A stretch of 64,000 bases of DNA from Rapana venosa (lineage: Eukaryota > Mollusca > Gastropoda > Neogastropoda > Muricidae), in assembly GCA_028751875.1 (NCBI GenBank), contig CM054143.1, positions 70,199,527 to 70,263,526 on the forward strand. Direction: 5' to 3'. The stretch's first letter is position 1. Each line of letters begins with the position of its first letter. Positions 1 through 12,597 of the stretch are shown one piece after another. Both the position numbers and the translations under genes were made by a program. A model generated the notes under the pieces. It had not been told where the DNA came from. It ran no database searches and worked only from the letters and a program-made list of their open reading frames with translations.

Positions 1-1555
1 TAGATACTCCAATGAATTAAAATCCTCACACATAAAAACATCCATGGTGTTATGGAAGTGACCATGTCCTTGAAATACAAGTAATGTGAAACTGAAATAA
101 GTTTGTCTCTGATTCCAAGATGTTTTTTACAAACAGCTAGCAAAGTGAACTTAAAAGACACTACCCTCAAACTTCACTGATGTGAACTAGTCTCCTTGCC
201 CTTTCCAAAACAGATGGTTGCCCGGTACAGAACTGGTAATAAAATACCCCAAAAACAGTCACAGTGCCTCTTCCCCAAATTCTGTCCCTTTTTTTCATCT
301 CCACTGCGTACATGCGGAATTTACACCATACACACCACGCAGCATAAAGACAGAAAAAAAAACGAGAAAGCACACAAGAGAGACTGCTGGATGCAAGTTT
401 CTTCATATGAATACATGTAAACCCCCCATAGGTCAATGAGACAGAGGGGAAGGCCTAACACTGGTTAAAAAGGATGCCAACCCCTTGCCCAAATTGTTTT
501 TTTTTTTAAAGCAAAATCTTCAGATAAAGTGGGCCAATAACAAATAACTGCGAATTTTAAAGTCAACTAAATAAACCACATTGACGGGGGAAAAAAATAT
601 TCAAACTTTTGTTTTTTTCCTTACTTTTTGAAATTTTCAGGCTTTTGTAACTTCCTTTATAAATTGATTCGTTTCTGTATGCATTTTTCGGGAAATCTGT
701 GAATAATCTCCTAAAAAAAGAAAGATCTGGCTCGGGTTTTATTGTTTTCCCTTCTGCACACGATGTACATAAATCCCATTTTGTAAACTGCGCAAGGAGA
801 AACAATAGGCCTTGCTATTCACAGGCACTGTGAAAAAATTGAAAAATCCGTAGGAAGGACTGTAGTGCAGTAAACAAAAAGGTTTATTTTGACTCAGTGC
901 TTTTTTCATATTTAAACACTTTTTCCAAAAAAAATTGGGGACATACCATAGGGGGGGATTTTGGGCTGTAAGAAAAAAACTGATGAAAGCAAAGCGAATA
1001 TGATTTTCCAAGGAGGAAAATTTCCCTCCTTTGGAAAAATAGGGGGCGCAACATGTATAACGCGGGCCCTTTACGGTGAAAATACGATCTTTTGGGCATC
1101 CTTTTTGCTTCATTTCTCATAAGTTTTATTTTGGCATTTTTTTTAATCTAATTTCATCAGAAACTCTCACTCAGGTTCCCTTTTTAGGGGCCCCCAGGGC
1201 AATACATCTTTTTTGGGTTTTTTTGGGGCCTTTTTTTGGATCTTCAAAAATCAGGGGTTTAGGGCTTTTTAAGATTTTTACGAACCCTCCATAGTGAAAA
1301 AAACTCGCAAAGCTGCCCCCTTCGATTCCAAAACCAAATTTCATGGGGGGGGAGTTTGCACTTTGAAATGAAATGGGCCCCTAGGGGAAACGAAAGTACA
1401 AAGAAGTTGTTCTTTCGATTTAACGACTTTTTAGTAATGATATTAGACGAAGGGGGAAGTAGGGAGAAATGAGGGGAAAAAGGGTATGCTTATGTGTGAC
1501 GACAGTTTGTTTTTTTCACATGAAGTGAGGGGTGTGTTTTTCCCTGTGTGGTGGT
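1..1555. other. No gene recognised; A/T-rich, homopolymer-rich sequence
   Basis: Short open frames of 60-124 codons occur on both strands, but none has a recognisable motif, splice context or biased composition, and they overlap one another in all frames. Runs of A, T and G of 5-9 bases are frequent and look partly like consensus errors. I see no copy of this stretch elsewhere in the window. Confidence 0.6.
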
Positions 1556-1613
1556 GTTTTGTGTGTGTGTGTGGTGGTGGTGTGTGGTGTGTGTTGTGTG
1601 TGGTGTGTGTGTA
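1556..1613. repeat. Interrupted TG microsatellite
   Basis: The sequence is (TG)n broken by single extra G or T bases. Cys/Val-rich frames through it on the plus strand and His/Thr-rich frames on the minus strand are products of the dinucleotide repeat, not genes. Confidence 0.85.
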
Positions 1614-2189
1614 AAAATGACAAAGTACAATGTGCTTTTGAGAAGGAGTGTGAGACCAGTTCCCCAAACAGGGCCAGACTTTTTGGCTTTCAAATTCTAT
1701 TTTTGCACTTCAGTCATCTCTCTTCAAATTGAACTCTGCTTTCATCATGAAATCAGAACTGCTATGTACCCCAAACTAAGGTAAACAACTCTGCTCTTCT
1801 CATGGGGCAGTAAATTTTTTGTCTGCCAGGAAAAAATTTAAAACTGCATTGGCAAAAAATGCAGCGAAGATGATGAGTATGGGAACCCTTTTTTTGAGAA
1901 ACCCTTCTGATCTGCATGTTCTTGCGGGGTGATCGTACGGGAAACCAGCACGCCTGCAACCCCTACTGCATTTTCCCCCTGTGTTTTTTTTTAAACGGGG
2001 GTGAAAACCAGAATTGCAGCTAATTTGGGGAAAAAAGGAAAAGGGTTGACAGCTATGTATCAAAAAGCACCTACAAAATCATATTCTCTGTTCCTCTCAT
2101 TCTGAATTTTTATTGCATAAAAAATTTCAGTATGCAATATTATCCCGATTATAAAAAGTAAATAGTTTACAAAAAAAAAAATACAAAAA
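1614..2189. other. No gene recognised
   Basis: Apart from A-rich runs near 2170-2220, nothing stands out. No long frame, no motif and no clear paralogue elsewhere in the window. Confidence 0.5.
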
Positions 2190-2599
2190 AAATTAAAATT
2201 TACAAAACAAAAAATCAAAAAGAATTTTCTGCCCCTCCCCCCCAAAAAAAATCGCCAAAAAGGATTCCCATTTAAAAAAAGGAAAATAGGATGAATCTAA
2301 ACTACAAGGGGAAAAAGAAAGAAACCCATGCACAGCTGTTACCTTTCTCTCTTTTGTGTGATCAAAAGGGCCCATACTTTGGAGGAAAAGGGAAAGCAGC
2401 CGGGAAAGGGGGTTTGGGGGGCCTCTGACTCCAAAAGGAAATGACAGTTGGAAAAGTTGGCTGCAGGGGAAAGTCTGTCACTGGGCAGTGAGATACACTG
2501 AGTCAACACCCACGGGCTGTGTTGGTGCCGGGAAAGAACAGACAGCCTGAACAAAAACTAAAACACAAACAATCCACCCTTGTCTCTTCATTCCACGCT
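2190..2599 (+). repeat. Block V1: leader segment shared with 12190-12597
   Basis: This segment aligns by eye with 12190-12597. Shared landmarks are GATGAATCTAAACTA, TTTGTGTGATCA followed by AAGGCCCATGACTTTGG-like sequence, AAGTCTGTCACTG and GGAAAGAACAGACAG. In both places it lies directly upstream of I-like LINE reverse-transcriptase sequence, so it is either the upstream part of that element or a co-duplicated flank. It has no convincing frame. At about 2599 the alignment stops because an extra segment of about 970 bp follows in this copy only. Confidence 0.6.
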
Positions 2600-3570
2600 A
2601 TCTAACACAAACAAAGGGATGTCTCTTTCATTTCCACAACTGCAAGTATCAGCTATGTACAATCCACGGGGTTGATAAATGGGAAGGCAAAGGGGAGGGG
2701 GGGGGGGAGCAAACTGGAAAAACAAGAAAGCAGAACTAGTTCTAACTTTCTACTTCCTACGACAACAACTAACTAACCCCCCCTGTCTACCGCTGTCTGC
2801 TGACCCGTCTTCTCTGTCTGTCACCCCCTCATTCCCCTAAAGGGCTGCCTTCACACTCCCAATCACCGTACGCACGCGGGAAACAATGCGACTTGGACCC
2901 CCCCCAACCCCTTTTCTTTCTACTTGCCCTGCTAAAGTTTCAACCCCACAGACACACACACACCACCAACCCCCCCCAAAAAAACCCGGGCTTCTTTTCC
3001 AGTAGCCTGTTGTGGCAAAAAAAAAAAAGGTCCGGGGAAGGGCCTAGTTTTTTTTACCTAGAAATCCTCCGGGCCTTCCCCTGACTTTTTAGTGCCTGTT
3101 TCTGACAATGACCATTTCCTAAGCTCCACCCATTTTTTCAAGAAATAAAGATCTGTATGTTTGTCCATCGTGTCCGCGAGACCCCCAAAAACACAGAGGG
3201 GGCACTGCTGTTTTTGGAAACTGGGCAGAAATTAAATTATAGTGGAGATCCTTACCCATAAAAATCCACACTCTCTCAGCAAGTGGCTAAGGACAGTCGG
3301 GTTTGGGAGAGCCCCCAAAAGGGGCAAACCAGCCCCGGGGCTGCAGCAATAAGGATGTGCGAGTCAACCTCCTAGTCAGAGGTCATAGTTGATCACTAAA
3401 GACTAAGCGGAAAAAGGGGAAATTCCATAGGGGGAAAAGCCTTATCCCCTTAAACCGACATCATTTGGGCGTTGATACGTTCAAATGAAATGATTCAACA
3501 GTGACCAGCCAAGGGGTAAACAGCCCCTGAATATTTTTTCATCAGTTTGGGGAGTGGCGTTTACCAACGT
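2600..3570. repeat. Extra segment inside V1, containing a fragment of repeat R
   Basis: Relative to V2, which reads straight from TTCCACGCT into GGAAACAG at 12587-12600, this copy holds about 970 additional bases. The stretch at 3145-3440 matches repeat R at 7620-7900, sharing TTGTCCATCGTGTCCG, GGAAACTGGGCAGAAATT and CATAGTTGATCACTAAAGAC. Bases beside the two edges (CCACGCT and CCAACGT) resemble an imperfect target duplication. Poly-G and poly-C runs and a CACACA stretch at 2951-2966 fill the rest. Confidence 0.5.
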
Positions 3571-4970
3571 CTGGAAACAGCCCATCTTTTGTCCAATTCT
3601 TAACAACGGTAAGCCAAACCTATTTAAAATAGTTAAGACCTAAACATTTACATCTCATGTCGTAAATGCTGGAAAAAATGGGTTTTTTTAAAAAGATGTG
3701 TTTACTACTGTGAAAAGAAGAAAAAATTTTTCCGTTAACCAAGCAGGGTCGAAAAGGGAAGGGCTCCCTCCAAACATCTTGTTTAACTGACCCTCAAAAA
3801 TTAAATATCAGTTTGCCAGAGAACATGTCTTTTGGCAACTTGTTTTGATGTGACCCAAAACCACACCAAAATATGGCATCACATTGTTTATAAACTAAAA
3901 AATTATGGAGATCGGCATATATATATATAACTTGATAAAAGATTTTCTGGGAAACAGACAAAAATTAAACTGAACAGGGGACTCATATTTCCCAGAAGTC
4001 TCTTCAAATGGGCATTCCACAGGGGGCAGTTATTGCTCCTTTTTTATTCAACATCTTTAAAGCAGACTTTCCCAACACTTACTAAGCATGTCGAATTTCT
4101 CAAGATGCCCGGGTAATTGTGGTGAAGGGAGCAATGAAAAGAATACACCCCAGTCCTTTAATTTCATCAAAAAGTTTTATCAAATGAACTGAAATGGCAT
4201 CAAAAATATATAATGAAAATGGTTTTTTGTACAAGTGAAAAAAAACCAATGGATCAAACCAACACTAATGCCCATTTTCGAATAGATATGGAAATTTAGA
4301 AACAAACAAACTGTCAAATTTTTTTTTTGTTTTTCTTTCAACAAAAAGACACGAACAACCACTTGAGTAATTCTGAATAAAGCAAAGGAAATGTTTTAAA
4401 ACCTCTGAAAGTTATGAAAACATCAGGGGGGAGGAATGCTGACCACTGCACCTTTTTAAAATCTTTAGTTCCTTCAAAAGTAGTAGCCCAAGAAGTATTT
4501 TTTAAGCTCCAGAATTCTTTCAAGAAAAATTCAAAGTATAGACGTAGAGCATACAAACTGGCTTAGGTCTACCAGTTCATCCTCCGTATAAAAACTATAG
4601 CGCTGTGGGAATTTTACCCTTAGAAAATCACCCAAAGGGTTGCTTGTTTAAAATTTTTCCAAAGAAGTATGACTGTTAAAAATGATTTGCAGCCGGCAAA
4701 AACTAAAGTCTGAAGACATTTTCCCAAAAAGAGCAAGATGTACCTCTAAAACCCACGGGGACATACACTCTCAAACTTGTATAAAAACTGGGTTGAAAAC
4801 CCCTATATACAAATATTTCAAAAAAAGTAAGATCCCCCACTCCAAAGTGGGAACCAAAAAAGCGCAGTTTGAAAATCAAACTTTGACTTCATAAAGAAGG
4901 TAATAAAAGTCTTCTAAAGCAAAAATTCATTTGGAAGAAAATTATTTCCACCCTTTAAAAGTTTTTTTAG
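3571..4970 (+). pseudogene. I/Nimb-like LINE, reverse transcriptase fragment (copy 1)
   Basis: Non-LTR retrotransposon ORF2 remnant. It is colinear with 12597-13577 and 19225-20189, which show the RT motifs more clearly. In this copy, pieces of the motif regions remain: CFDV-like A-motif region near 3845-3880, MGIPQG near 4008-4030, and ADD-region DNA near 4100-4115, all with many single-base indels. Unlike the other copies it continues past a TTAA at 4502-4505 without interruption for about 450 bp of RT-downstream sequence (frames reading AYKL and FPKRAR-like peptides). It therefore represents the uninserted state of the site used by piggyBac in copies 2 and 3. Not functional as read. The clade is inferred from motif style and from the RNase H found with the same family at 47-48 and 63-64 kb. 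Confidence 0.7.
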
Positions 4971-5079
4971 GGGTCATCTTACCAAAAATGCTGGGCTGCA
5001 TACCCAAAAGGTAAAGGGAAAGGGTCCCATAACCTTAAAGGGGTAGGGAGTAGGCACAGAGACCTCACTTCTCTAGGGC

Positions 5080-5280
5080 CCTAATGAGGGTGGGCCCCTC
5101 CCTCCCCCGCTGCTTTCCTTCCCGACCCAAAGAGGGCAGGTACCCCTTTACAGCGGGGGGAACTGACGAAGCCAAGGGCACAAACGGTCACCCCTCCAAC
5201 GGGGAACCCCGCTCTACCTCTTAACTTGGGGGGGAAAACGAGTGCTCCCAACCACTGGCTATCCCGTCCCCCCATACACT
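5080..5280 (-). repeat. GC-rich dispersed repeat, inverted relative to 58340-58620
   Basis: Read on the minus strand, this matches 58340-58620 on the plus strand. Shared landmarks are CACTCG, CCCAAGTTAAG, CCGTTGG followed by GGGGTGACCGTTTG, GGTACCTG, and GTGAGGTCTCTG further on. It is markedly more GC-rich than its surroundings. A 64-codon minus-strand frame exists, but the paralogue has frameshifts in it, so coding is doubtful. It could be a SINE-like or MITE-like family; I do not recognise it. Confidence 0.6.
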
Positions 5281-7540
5281 ATCTTCTTCTATCTGTCCCG
5301 TATCTCGACCGTGGGGGCACCCTCAAAGACTCAACAACCATTCCCTCCATTTTCCCCTCTTGTTCGCCTTTCTCAGGTTTTTTTTGAGTTTTTAGGCCCG
5401 TCCCTTCCTGTGTTATCCCCCAGCTCTGCCCTACCTTTTCCCGATTTAAAATCCAAAAAACCTTTTTATCTTGGGGAGAAAATTTAATTTTTTTCAGCAG
5501 AACTCGTAGTTATACAAAAGGGAATTTAAATTTTTTTAAACAACTTTCCCCAAAAACTTTTTTAAAATACTTTTTTTTGGTTTATTCAAAATCAGTAAAT
5601 TCAATCCACAGCTCTATGCAAACAAAATTAATCTGAACTTGTAATAGGATTTGTCATTTAATTCATCCCTCACCCAAAAGGCACAGATATAACTTTGTGT
5701 TTGGGTTCCATTCACTGTGTTATAACAATGAAAAAATTTCAAACCTTTGGCAAAAAAAAAGGGGGCCAACAATTAACGACGTCAAATTAAAAATCCACTT
5801 GTCATACACCCCAAACAAGTTATCAATCGTGCAAAAACACAGCAAAATTTTCCATGTGAAAAAAAGACTTTTGGGTTTCTAAATTTTAAAGAAGGATGTA
5901 AAATTTTAGCTTTTGTTAAAATATATGAAACCGATTTTTTTTCATGTAAAACAAATTGTTTCTCTGGCTTGTAGATGGGAATAGAATTGTTTTAAGACAA
6001 AATATGTTGAACATGTTTCATGTATATGAGGCCATAGTATAACTTTGGATCCTATCTTGATATGCAGTATGCTGAAAAGTTACATACCTGTTCCTACCTC
6101 AGCATCGTCATCAGCTATATTCAGTGATCTTTAACTGAAGTATAATTTTTCCAAATCATTATTGCATAGTCCAACTGGTTCATTGTTATGATTATTATGG
6201 ACTTTAAAGACATTATCCTTCTGTGGTTTAGATTTTCTCTCGTTGGTTACGGCTACAAATAGTTTTACTGTTCATTCATTAGATTCTGTTAGAAATTGGG
6301 ATTTTTATTACTCTGTACTCAAGAATTATTTGTATTTACATTTTCTAACAATTCTGTGCAGATTTAATTATTACATTAATCCCTTACCCCCCACTGCCAG
6401 AATTCCTCCCCCTCCCCTCCACTTTCTTTTTTTTCTTAATGTGCCTAATATCACATTTTGTGAAGAGACGTAAAATGAAATCGAACGCACACATCAACAT
6501 TAACTTGGAATGCTCATAGTGAATACATTTTAACAAAAGCAAGGAAATGATTAATTAATTTTCTTCATCAAAACGGTTAGCAGACAGTCCTGGGGACAAG
6601 ATAGCTATGCCGCACAATGTTGTCAGACAGCTGACCATTGAAGAAGACAGGAGAGATGGTGACGTGTATGGATCACTAATATTGTTCACAGCAAGTGTTT
6701 CTTTCTCAGTGTCTGTGTGACTGGAGTGAAGTGTCAATGAGTTATAGAATTGAAATGAAGATGAGCCAGAAGTGTAACAAAGTCAACCATCTCTGCATTT
6801 TGCTGTCACGGATGGAAACAACTACTAATCTGCTACTGAATACTGGCCTCATCCATTTAAAAAATTTGTTTTTTCTCCATAATTAGTGACAGGAATTGTG
6901 TAGATAAGATTGATGACAGAAAGCTAAAGACAGCTCATGTCACTTCAAGGACTACACAACTACATGGAGGTATGTCTTCCTTGTCAGTGCAGGCTTCTTT
7001 TTCTTTTCACAGTTTCTCACTTTTCTTTTTTTTTACCACCAATTTTCTTTTTTAGAAGAAGATTCACTTTTTGAAACAAGAAACAGATATAGCATTGAAA
7101 TTATGAATGTTTTTTCTTTGTGATAAGATCTTAAGTTCTAAAGATTTATTTGTGTTTACATGAATAACTTCTGAAGTTATAGCAATTTGAAATTCTGCAT
7201 CCAGCCACACTTGTGACAAAAATCCAGGAACAAAAAAACGAAAACTTCACAGAAAATCAGCAAACTGTTCAGTGTAAAAACAAATCTGCAAAAATAAAGA
7301 AATCATCTGTAAAAACTTATCTAACAACAACAACAACGGATTATGTATACAGCATCTTTCAAGTTTTGTTCTTTCCAATTAGTCGTTTGCATGTAGGCCA
7401 TTCAGAATTGGTTTCCACAGCAATGGAGGGTCATCATGCATAATTCATTTTATAATCTAGTTACAACTGATTTTTCTGATTCCCATGCCCTATGTGACAT
7501 AATTATAAATCTGAAGCAACAAAACCCCTTCAAACCAATT
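5281..7540. other. Mostly single-copy sequence, no gene demonstrated
   Basis: From about 5890 the sequence looks cleaner, with fewer homopolymer breaks, and has no paralogue in the window. Short frames at 6243-6473 (+), 6555-6737 (-) and 6695-6886 (+) have no recognisable motif, and 6555-6737 overlaps 6695-6886 on the opposite strand. I cannot support a gene here. A unique host exon could hide at 6570-6740. Confidence 0.5.
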
Positions 7541-8180
7541 CACGATATATATTTCATCAGTGAACACCCCCATGACTTGCCTGAAGTACCGGCATGTTTC
7601 TGTATCCATACATGTGTTCCACAGTATGTTTTTTGTCCATCGTGTCCGAGGAGGCAGCTGCTGTTTAGGAAACTGGGCAGAAATTTGGTTATAGTGGAGA
7701 TGCCTTGCCCACAGTACATCCCCACTCTCTCGGCCAAGTGGGCATAAGGACAGTCAGCGTTGGAGATGCTCTCCAAAGGCCAGCTAGCCCCCAGGGCTGC
7801 AGCACATAAGGACTGTGCAAGTCAAGCCTCCTAGTCAGAGAGTCATAGTCGATCACTAAAGACTAAGCTGTAAAGTGGAATTCCATGAGTGGGAAAGCCA
7901 CTGGTCATACAGCCTCTCACTTTGCTGTTGCCCCCAGCGTCAATGGTTTAATCAAGAACTGGGATAAAGCCCAGGTGCTGATGGTGTTGAATGTGTGCAA
8001 TCGTCTCTTCAAATGCAGAACAAATTTGGCAACTGTTTCACTGACTGCCATTTTGTGAACACTGAACAAATGCGCACAGAAAAAACAACGGCCATTCACA
8101 GCACAGTTGTGCCAAGTCTCTCACCTCCAAGAATGACAGCAGCTCACACACACATACATCACCCTGTCGGAGTGTACAAC
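7541..8180 (+). repeat. Repeat R and leader of the CR1-like LINE (block V2)
   Basis: The stretch at 7620-7900 recurs at 3145-3440, and from about 7745 it recurs at 14290 onward. In V2 and V3 it is followed at the same distance by the CR1-like LINE, so it may be that element's 5' untranslated region, or a separate repeat caught in the duplication. Landmarks: GTCAGCGTTGGAGATGC, CTCCAAAGGCC, GTCGATCACTAAAGACTAAG, GTTGAATGTGTGCAATCGTC. A 78-codon minus-strand frame at 7540-7776 is broken in the paralogues. Confidence 0.6.
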
Positions 8181-8185
8181 CTGAC

Positions 8186-8210
8186 TGTGTGTGTGTGTGT
8201 GTGTGTGTGG
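8186..8210. repeat. TG microsatellite followed by a CG-rich dinucleotide patch
   Basis: About 12 uninterrupted TG units followed by GGCGCGCACGCGCGTGTG. The V3 paralogue near 14783-14822 has the same structure with a broken TG run. Confidence 0.9.
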
Positions 8211-8649
8211 GCGCGCACGCGCGTGTGCGATTGTCCTTTGCACCGGATGGCAGCAGGGTGTGTCCCTCTGTGTTTAATGTTTTTTTGTGTTTTTTTTCTT
8301 CATTGAGAAAAACAAATTTGTTTTTACGTGTTTGTGATTCCACCCGTTCATTATGGTAGATTGTTTTTTTAATATCATTTATTTGAATCACTTTTAATTT
8401 AAAATTTTTCATTTTTGATACTTTTTAAAAGATTCAACGACTGATAAATTGTGTTCAAACAAAATTGGGGTCCTTGTGACCCTTTTTTTTAAATGTAACC
8501 CGCGCCGGTAAAAAATTGCCTAAAACGAACTCAGATTCCCCCACCAAAACTACCCTTTTGCCCCTCCTTCCACCGATATGACATAAAATGCCAAAGACTG
8601 AAAATTTTTCTTCACATGGGTTTACTATAACCACACAATTTAACAACAC
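8211..8649. other. Spacer upstream of the CR1-like LINE
   Basis: A/T-rich sequence colinear with 14823-15270 in V3. No frame survives in both copies. It is probably part of the 5' end of the LINE insertion unit. Confidence 0.5.
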
Positions 8650-11600
8650 TTTTAACCTTTAAAACAACCGCCACAAAACTAGCAGGGACCCTGCCGGCGA
8701 CTCACGCCCTTGGCCCCCACATCCTCTCCTCCTCTTTCTGATCACTACCCTACCCTAACCCAAGGACAAAAATTTCTTCGCTTCCCTCTGATCCCCCTCT
8801 TCCCCGTGTTTTGATTTGATAAAACGGTTCTATAATTGTATCTGGTGTACAAAGCAACTGTAAAACCCCCGAACTTCCCCCCGTCCTTTCAACCCGTCTA
8901 CACCTGACCCCCCAATCCAAACTTTTTTCCGTCTTCCAATTCCACATCTTTAAAACCTCGCCTTTTTTCCCCTTCCATGACAGACCTAATTTACCCGTTT
9001 TGTCAACCCTCGCCCCCCTTTTTAAAATCCTTACATTTTTCTTTTTCAACGGGCAAAAGTCTGCCCCAAAGGTAAAGCTAAACTCATTTCTGATTTCATC
9101 CTCAACAAACTTTTCTAACTTTCTTACAGAAACCTGGTTAAAACCACACGGTCATGAACCAAAAATAAACAACTGACACCACCGGGTTTATAAAACTCTT
9201 TCTCTTCCCCAAACCCTCCCGGGGAGGGGGCATTGCCATCGTTTATAAAGATACATCAAACCTGCTCTTTCTTTCCTTCACTCCCTTCCTTTTTCACCTG
9301 AATCTTTCGAAGTCTGTGAACTCAACTTCAACACCTCTGGCCACTCTATTACTTTCTGCGTCTTTACCGTCCACCTCCAAGCCGTAAAATAATCTGACAT
9401 CTTCCATTTTCCGTCAAGAGTTTCAGTCACTCAGATTCACTACAGCCTCTCCCAGGAAAGCTTATCATTCCTCGGTGACTTTTAAACTTCCTTTGATAAC
9501 CAGTCCTTCTTCTGATGTCAAACTCGTCTCGTCTCTTGTCAAACCACATCGCTATCTCAGCTGGAAACGGAAGCAACGCAACAGATCAGACATAATTTTA
9601 GACTGGCTAATACCGAATCCCTTCCCAAATCTATCACAATCTGTATCCTAAATCATGATGAACTACTTTTTTGATCAGTCCCTTTCTTTTCGCTCTAAAT
9701 ATTGCAAAGCCCTATCAGAAAAAAGATAATTCTCCCCGGCGCAACCCAAGGCCTATAATATGCAAACTTGTTCGTCTCATCAGGCTGATACGCCTATCAC
9801 AAACCTCTACTCTCATAACCCCCTAACACTACAATGATGTTCTCACACTGCTTGGGATGAGCATGCACCTCCCACTGAACCGCTCCTTCCCTGAAAGCCA
9901 TGTTGCGCAATGTAACAAACCAACCCATGACATCCTGGGTCGCAAAGCGCAAACGCAGGCAAAACTAGAGCTGCAGTGCAAAAATAAAAAACGGGAAATT
10001 AATCAGCACTCTTCCGAAAATAAGAAAACAAAGTCAAGTTCCTTTTAATTCTCTCAGAAAAATCAAAGTATTTAACGCTTCTCAATTTCTTGATGCCCAC
10101 GTCTAATGAAATCTCTCTTTCTCTCACATCTGAACTCTTCTGGAATCTGTTAAGGCAAGCCCTGGCCTTCCTCCACAACCACTCTAACTTCCTTCTAATT
10201 TCTGCATTCTTTTCTGACAAAGTCCATAACATTCGCCCAGACTGAAATCAGACACCTTCAAAACCTGCTCCCCGGTTCCCCTAATTCGCTGGCTCTCCCC
10301 TCCTTTTCTTTCATCTGAACAAGTAGAAAGGAAATCACTTTTGCTAAAGAAAATGACTATAAAATCATGTGATTCTTGACCCATACCTTTTCCTTTTCAC
10401 AACAGTGCCCACCACTACTCATACCCTCTATCACGTAAATAATAAGTGGAAACTCATCTCTTGTTCAGAAATTTCGCATCAGAACTCAAAATTGCTATAG
10501 TCACACCCCACTACAAAAAGCATGAACCTTGATCTAAAATTATGAAGAATTATAGACCTTTTTCCAATCTACCTTTTATTTCTAAGTGCCTTATAAATAG
10601 TTCTCAACAGCCAACCACCACCATTCCCTCCAACAATCTTCTTCCTGAGTTTTTCATTCTGCAATTTTCCAACCACAAGCACTGAACCAACACCCTATAT
10701 CACACTTTAAAAACACACTTCTACTTCTACCTTTCGCTGTTTTCTGACCAGGGAAAATTTTTCCCTTCTCATCTCTACACGACTTAATCAGCACCTTCAT
10801 ACTCTAGACCAAATCAAGTCGTCTCTCTCCCGTCCAAAAAACGATTGGTGTTACTGACAGCCCTCAACCTGTTTAATTCATACCCTACTGACACGATTTC
10901 AGTACAGTTGCAGTAAACAATATTCATCAATACCTCCACATCGAAATGCGAGTCCCAACAGGACATTTTTAAAGTCCCCCTGTTTTCCTTTTTCTCTCTT
11001 TAAAAAACTGCCCAACTGTCACCTATTATTAACTCGTCAATCCAATCAATTCAAACCATCATCGTTACAAGATGACTCTCAATTCAAAGCAGTGTTACTT
11101 TAATAATCCTGATATCTGCCCCCTTCTCTCCTAGCATATTTTTCCCACTGCTTTAAAGTATTCAAAACGGGATGACACAGAAAATTAAGCTAAAACGAAA
11201 AAACCAAACCTTTCCAAGGGCCCAAACCAAAAACCTCTTCCTTCAACACTTAATTAAATGGGCAAGTACCCCCTCTATCCAGGGTTGAAATCAGGTGTTT
11301 TCGACAACCCCTTCTAAAAAAAATTCATCACCAACCCTTCTATCTCTATCTTACGGCATAAGTGAAATTTCGAAAGTACCTGCCCACCAGCAACGCCAAA
11401 TTTGTCACTTCTCTCATTTTTTCACTCGGGATATTCATTCCTTTTTCTGGTTGCCACTCTCTATCCACCCTTCAAATAAAAAACCTGCAGCTCCCCGTCC
11501 TCAGAAAAAAAAAAATTTTAAAATTAAAATCCTCCTTCGATCTCTCACGGTTCCTGTGCCACAAGAGTAAACTATAAATCGTACCTTTTACAATGTCTCC

Positions 11601-12100
11601 CCAAAATGCACCCCCCTACCTTGTGAATTCTTCACCTGTAAAACCCCCCCCGTTTTCCCTTCCGCCGCTGCAGAACCCCGTGTATAATCCCCAGATTTAA
11701 TAAACCCCCATTGGCCGCCCCCCTTTTTTCTAAAATTGGGGCCATTGACCTGGGAAGACCTCCCTTCTCTCTTCGCCAAAGCCAGCATCCTTTAAAAACC
11801 GTCAAACTATTTTTTTCAAAAATAAGATTTCCCCCCCCCTGTTTATATCAGAACTATCCCACCTTTATAACCCCGTCCTATCACCCCGCAAAGTTACACC
11901 TGTGTGTGGTTGTGTGTTTTTAAAAACATTGACTTTGCAATTATTTCATAGATTTGGGCTCAGGTACCATGTTTTTTAATATCTGTTTGAACATTGTTAT
12001 TTTTATTGGTTTTTTGCTGTGTAAATTAGGTTTAATCAAGCGCTTTGATTTGTTTTGCAAGATATACGCTATATAAGTTCCAAATTTTAATATATATTAT
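8650..12100 (+). pseudogene. CR1/L2/Rex1-like LINE ORF2, near full length but frame-broken
   Basis: Target-primed retrotransposon polyprotein remnant with all parts of ORF2 in order. The APE endonuclease region runs from about 9060 (KANLISDF, then FLTETWLKPH) through a GDF motif near 9470-9490 to a THRSGH-like motif near 9570-9600. RT begins near 10540 (NYRPF-like, then peptides matching VLE and LLSNNLLPEF in the V3 copy). The ADDSQF-like catalytic region is near 11065-11090. A C-terminal segment at 11290-11930 reads as the usual HWLPI-type end, with SLRQSQHPLKT. The 3' end near 12040-12085 has AAGCGCTTTGATTTG, TTTTGCAAGATATACGC and TATATAAG, typical of this group. Frameshifts occur every 50-150 bases, so no intact protein is encoded as read. 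The clade is assigned from motifs only. Confidence 0.75.
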
Positions 12101-12189
12101 CCCAAAACAAACTGATTTAAAAGGCAAAAGTTTATCAAAAGAAAACATGACACAAAAATCAAATTAAAAAAACAATCAGATCAGTACTG

Positions 12190-12597
12190 TCCCCTCCCCA
12201 AAAAAAATCTGAAAATCCCAATAACAGAATTTCTTTTAAAAAAACGGAAGGAAAATCACGGATGAATCTAAACTAGCAAGAGGAAAAAGAAAGAAATCCA
12301 TGGGTACAGCTGCTTTCCATTTCTCTCTTTTTGTGTGATCAGAAGGCCCATGACTTTGGAGGAGAAGGAAGCAGCCAGGAAGGGTTGAGGGGCCTCTGAA
12401 ATCCCGAAAGGAAAATTGCAGTTGGTCCACTAGTTGGCTGTCACTGGCAAGTCTGTCACTGATGGGAGTGAATACAATCTGATGTTAACAGTCCACAGGC
12501 TGTGTTTGGGGGCCTGGAAAGAACAGACAGACAAAAATGGAACAAAAACTACACACACTAATCAATCCATCTCTGTCTCTCTCATTTCCACGCTGGA
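12190..12597 (+). repeat. Block V2 leader segment, paralogue of 2190-2599
   Basis: See 2190-2599 for shared landmarks. It joins directly to RT sequence through CGCTGGAAACAG. The 64-codon frames at 12236-12430 (-) and 12434-12628 (+) are not preserved in the V1 copy. Confidence 0.6.
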
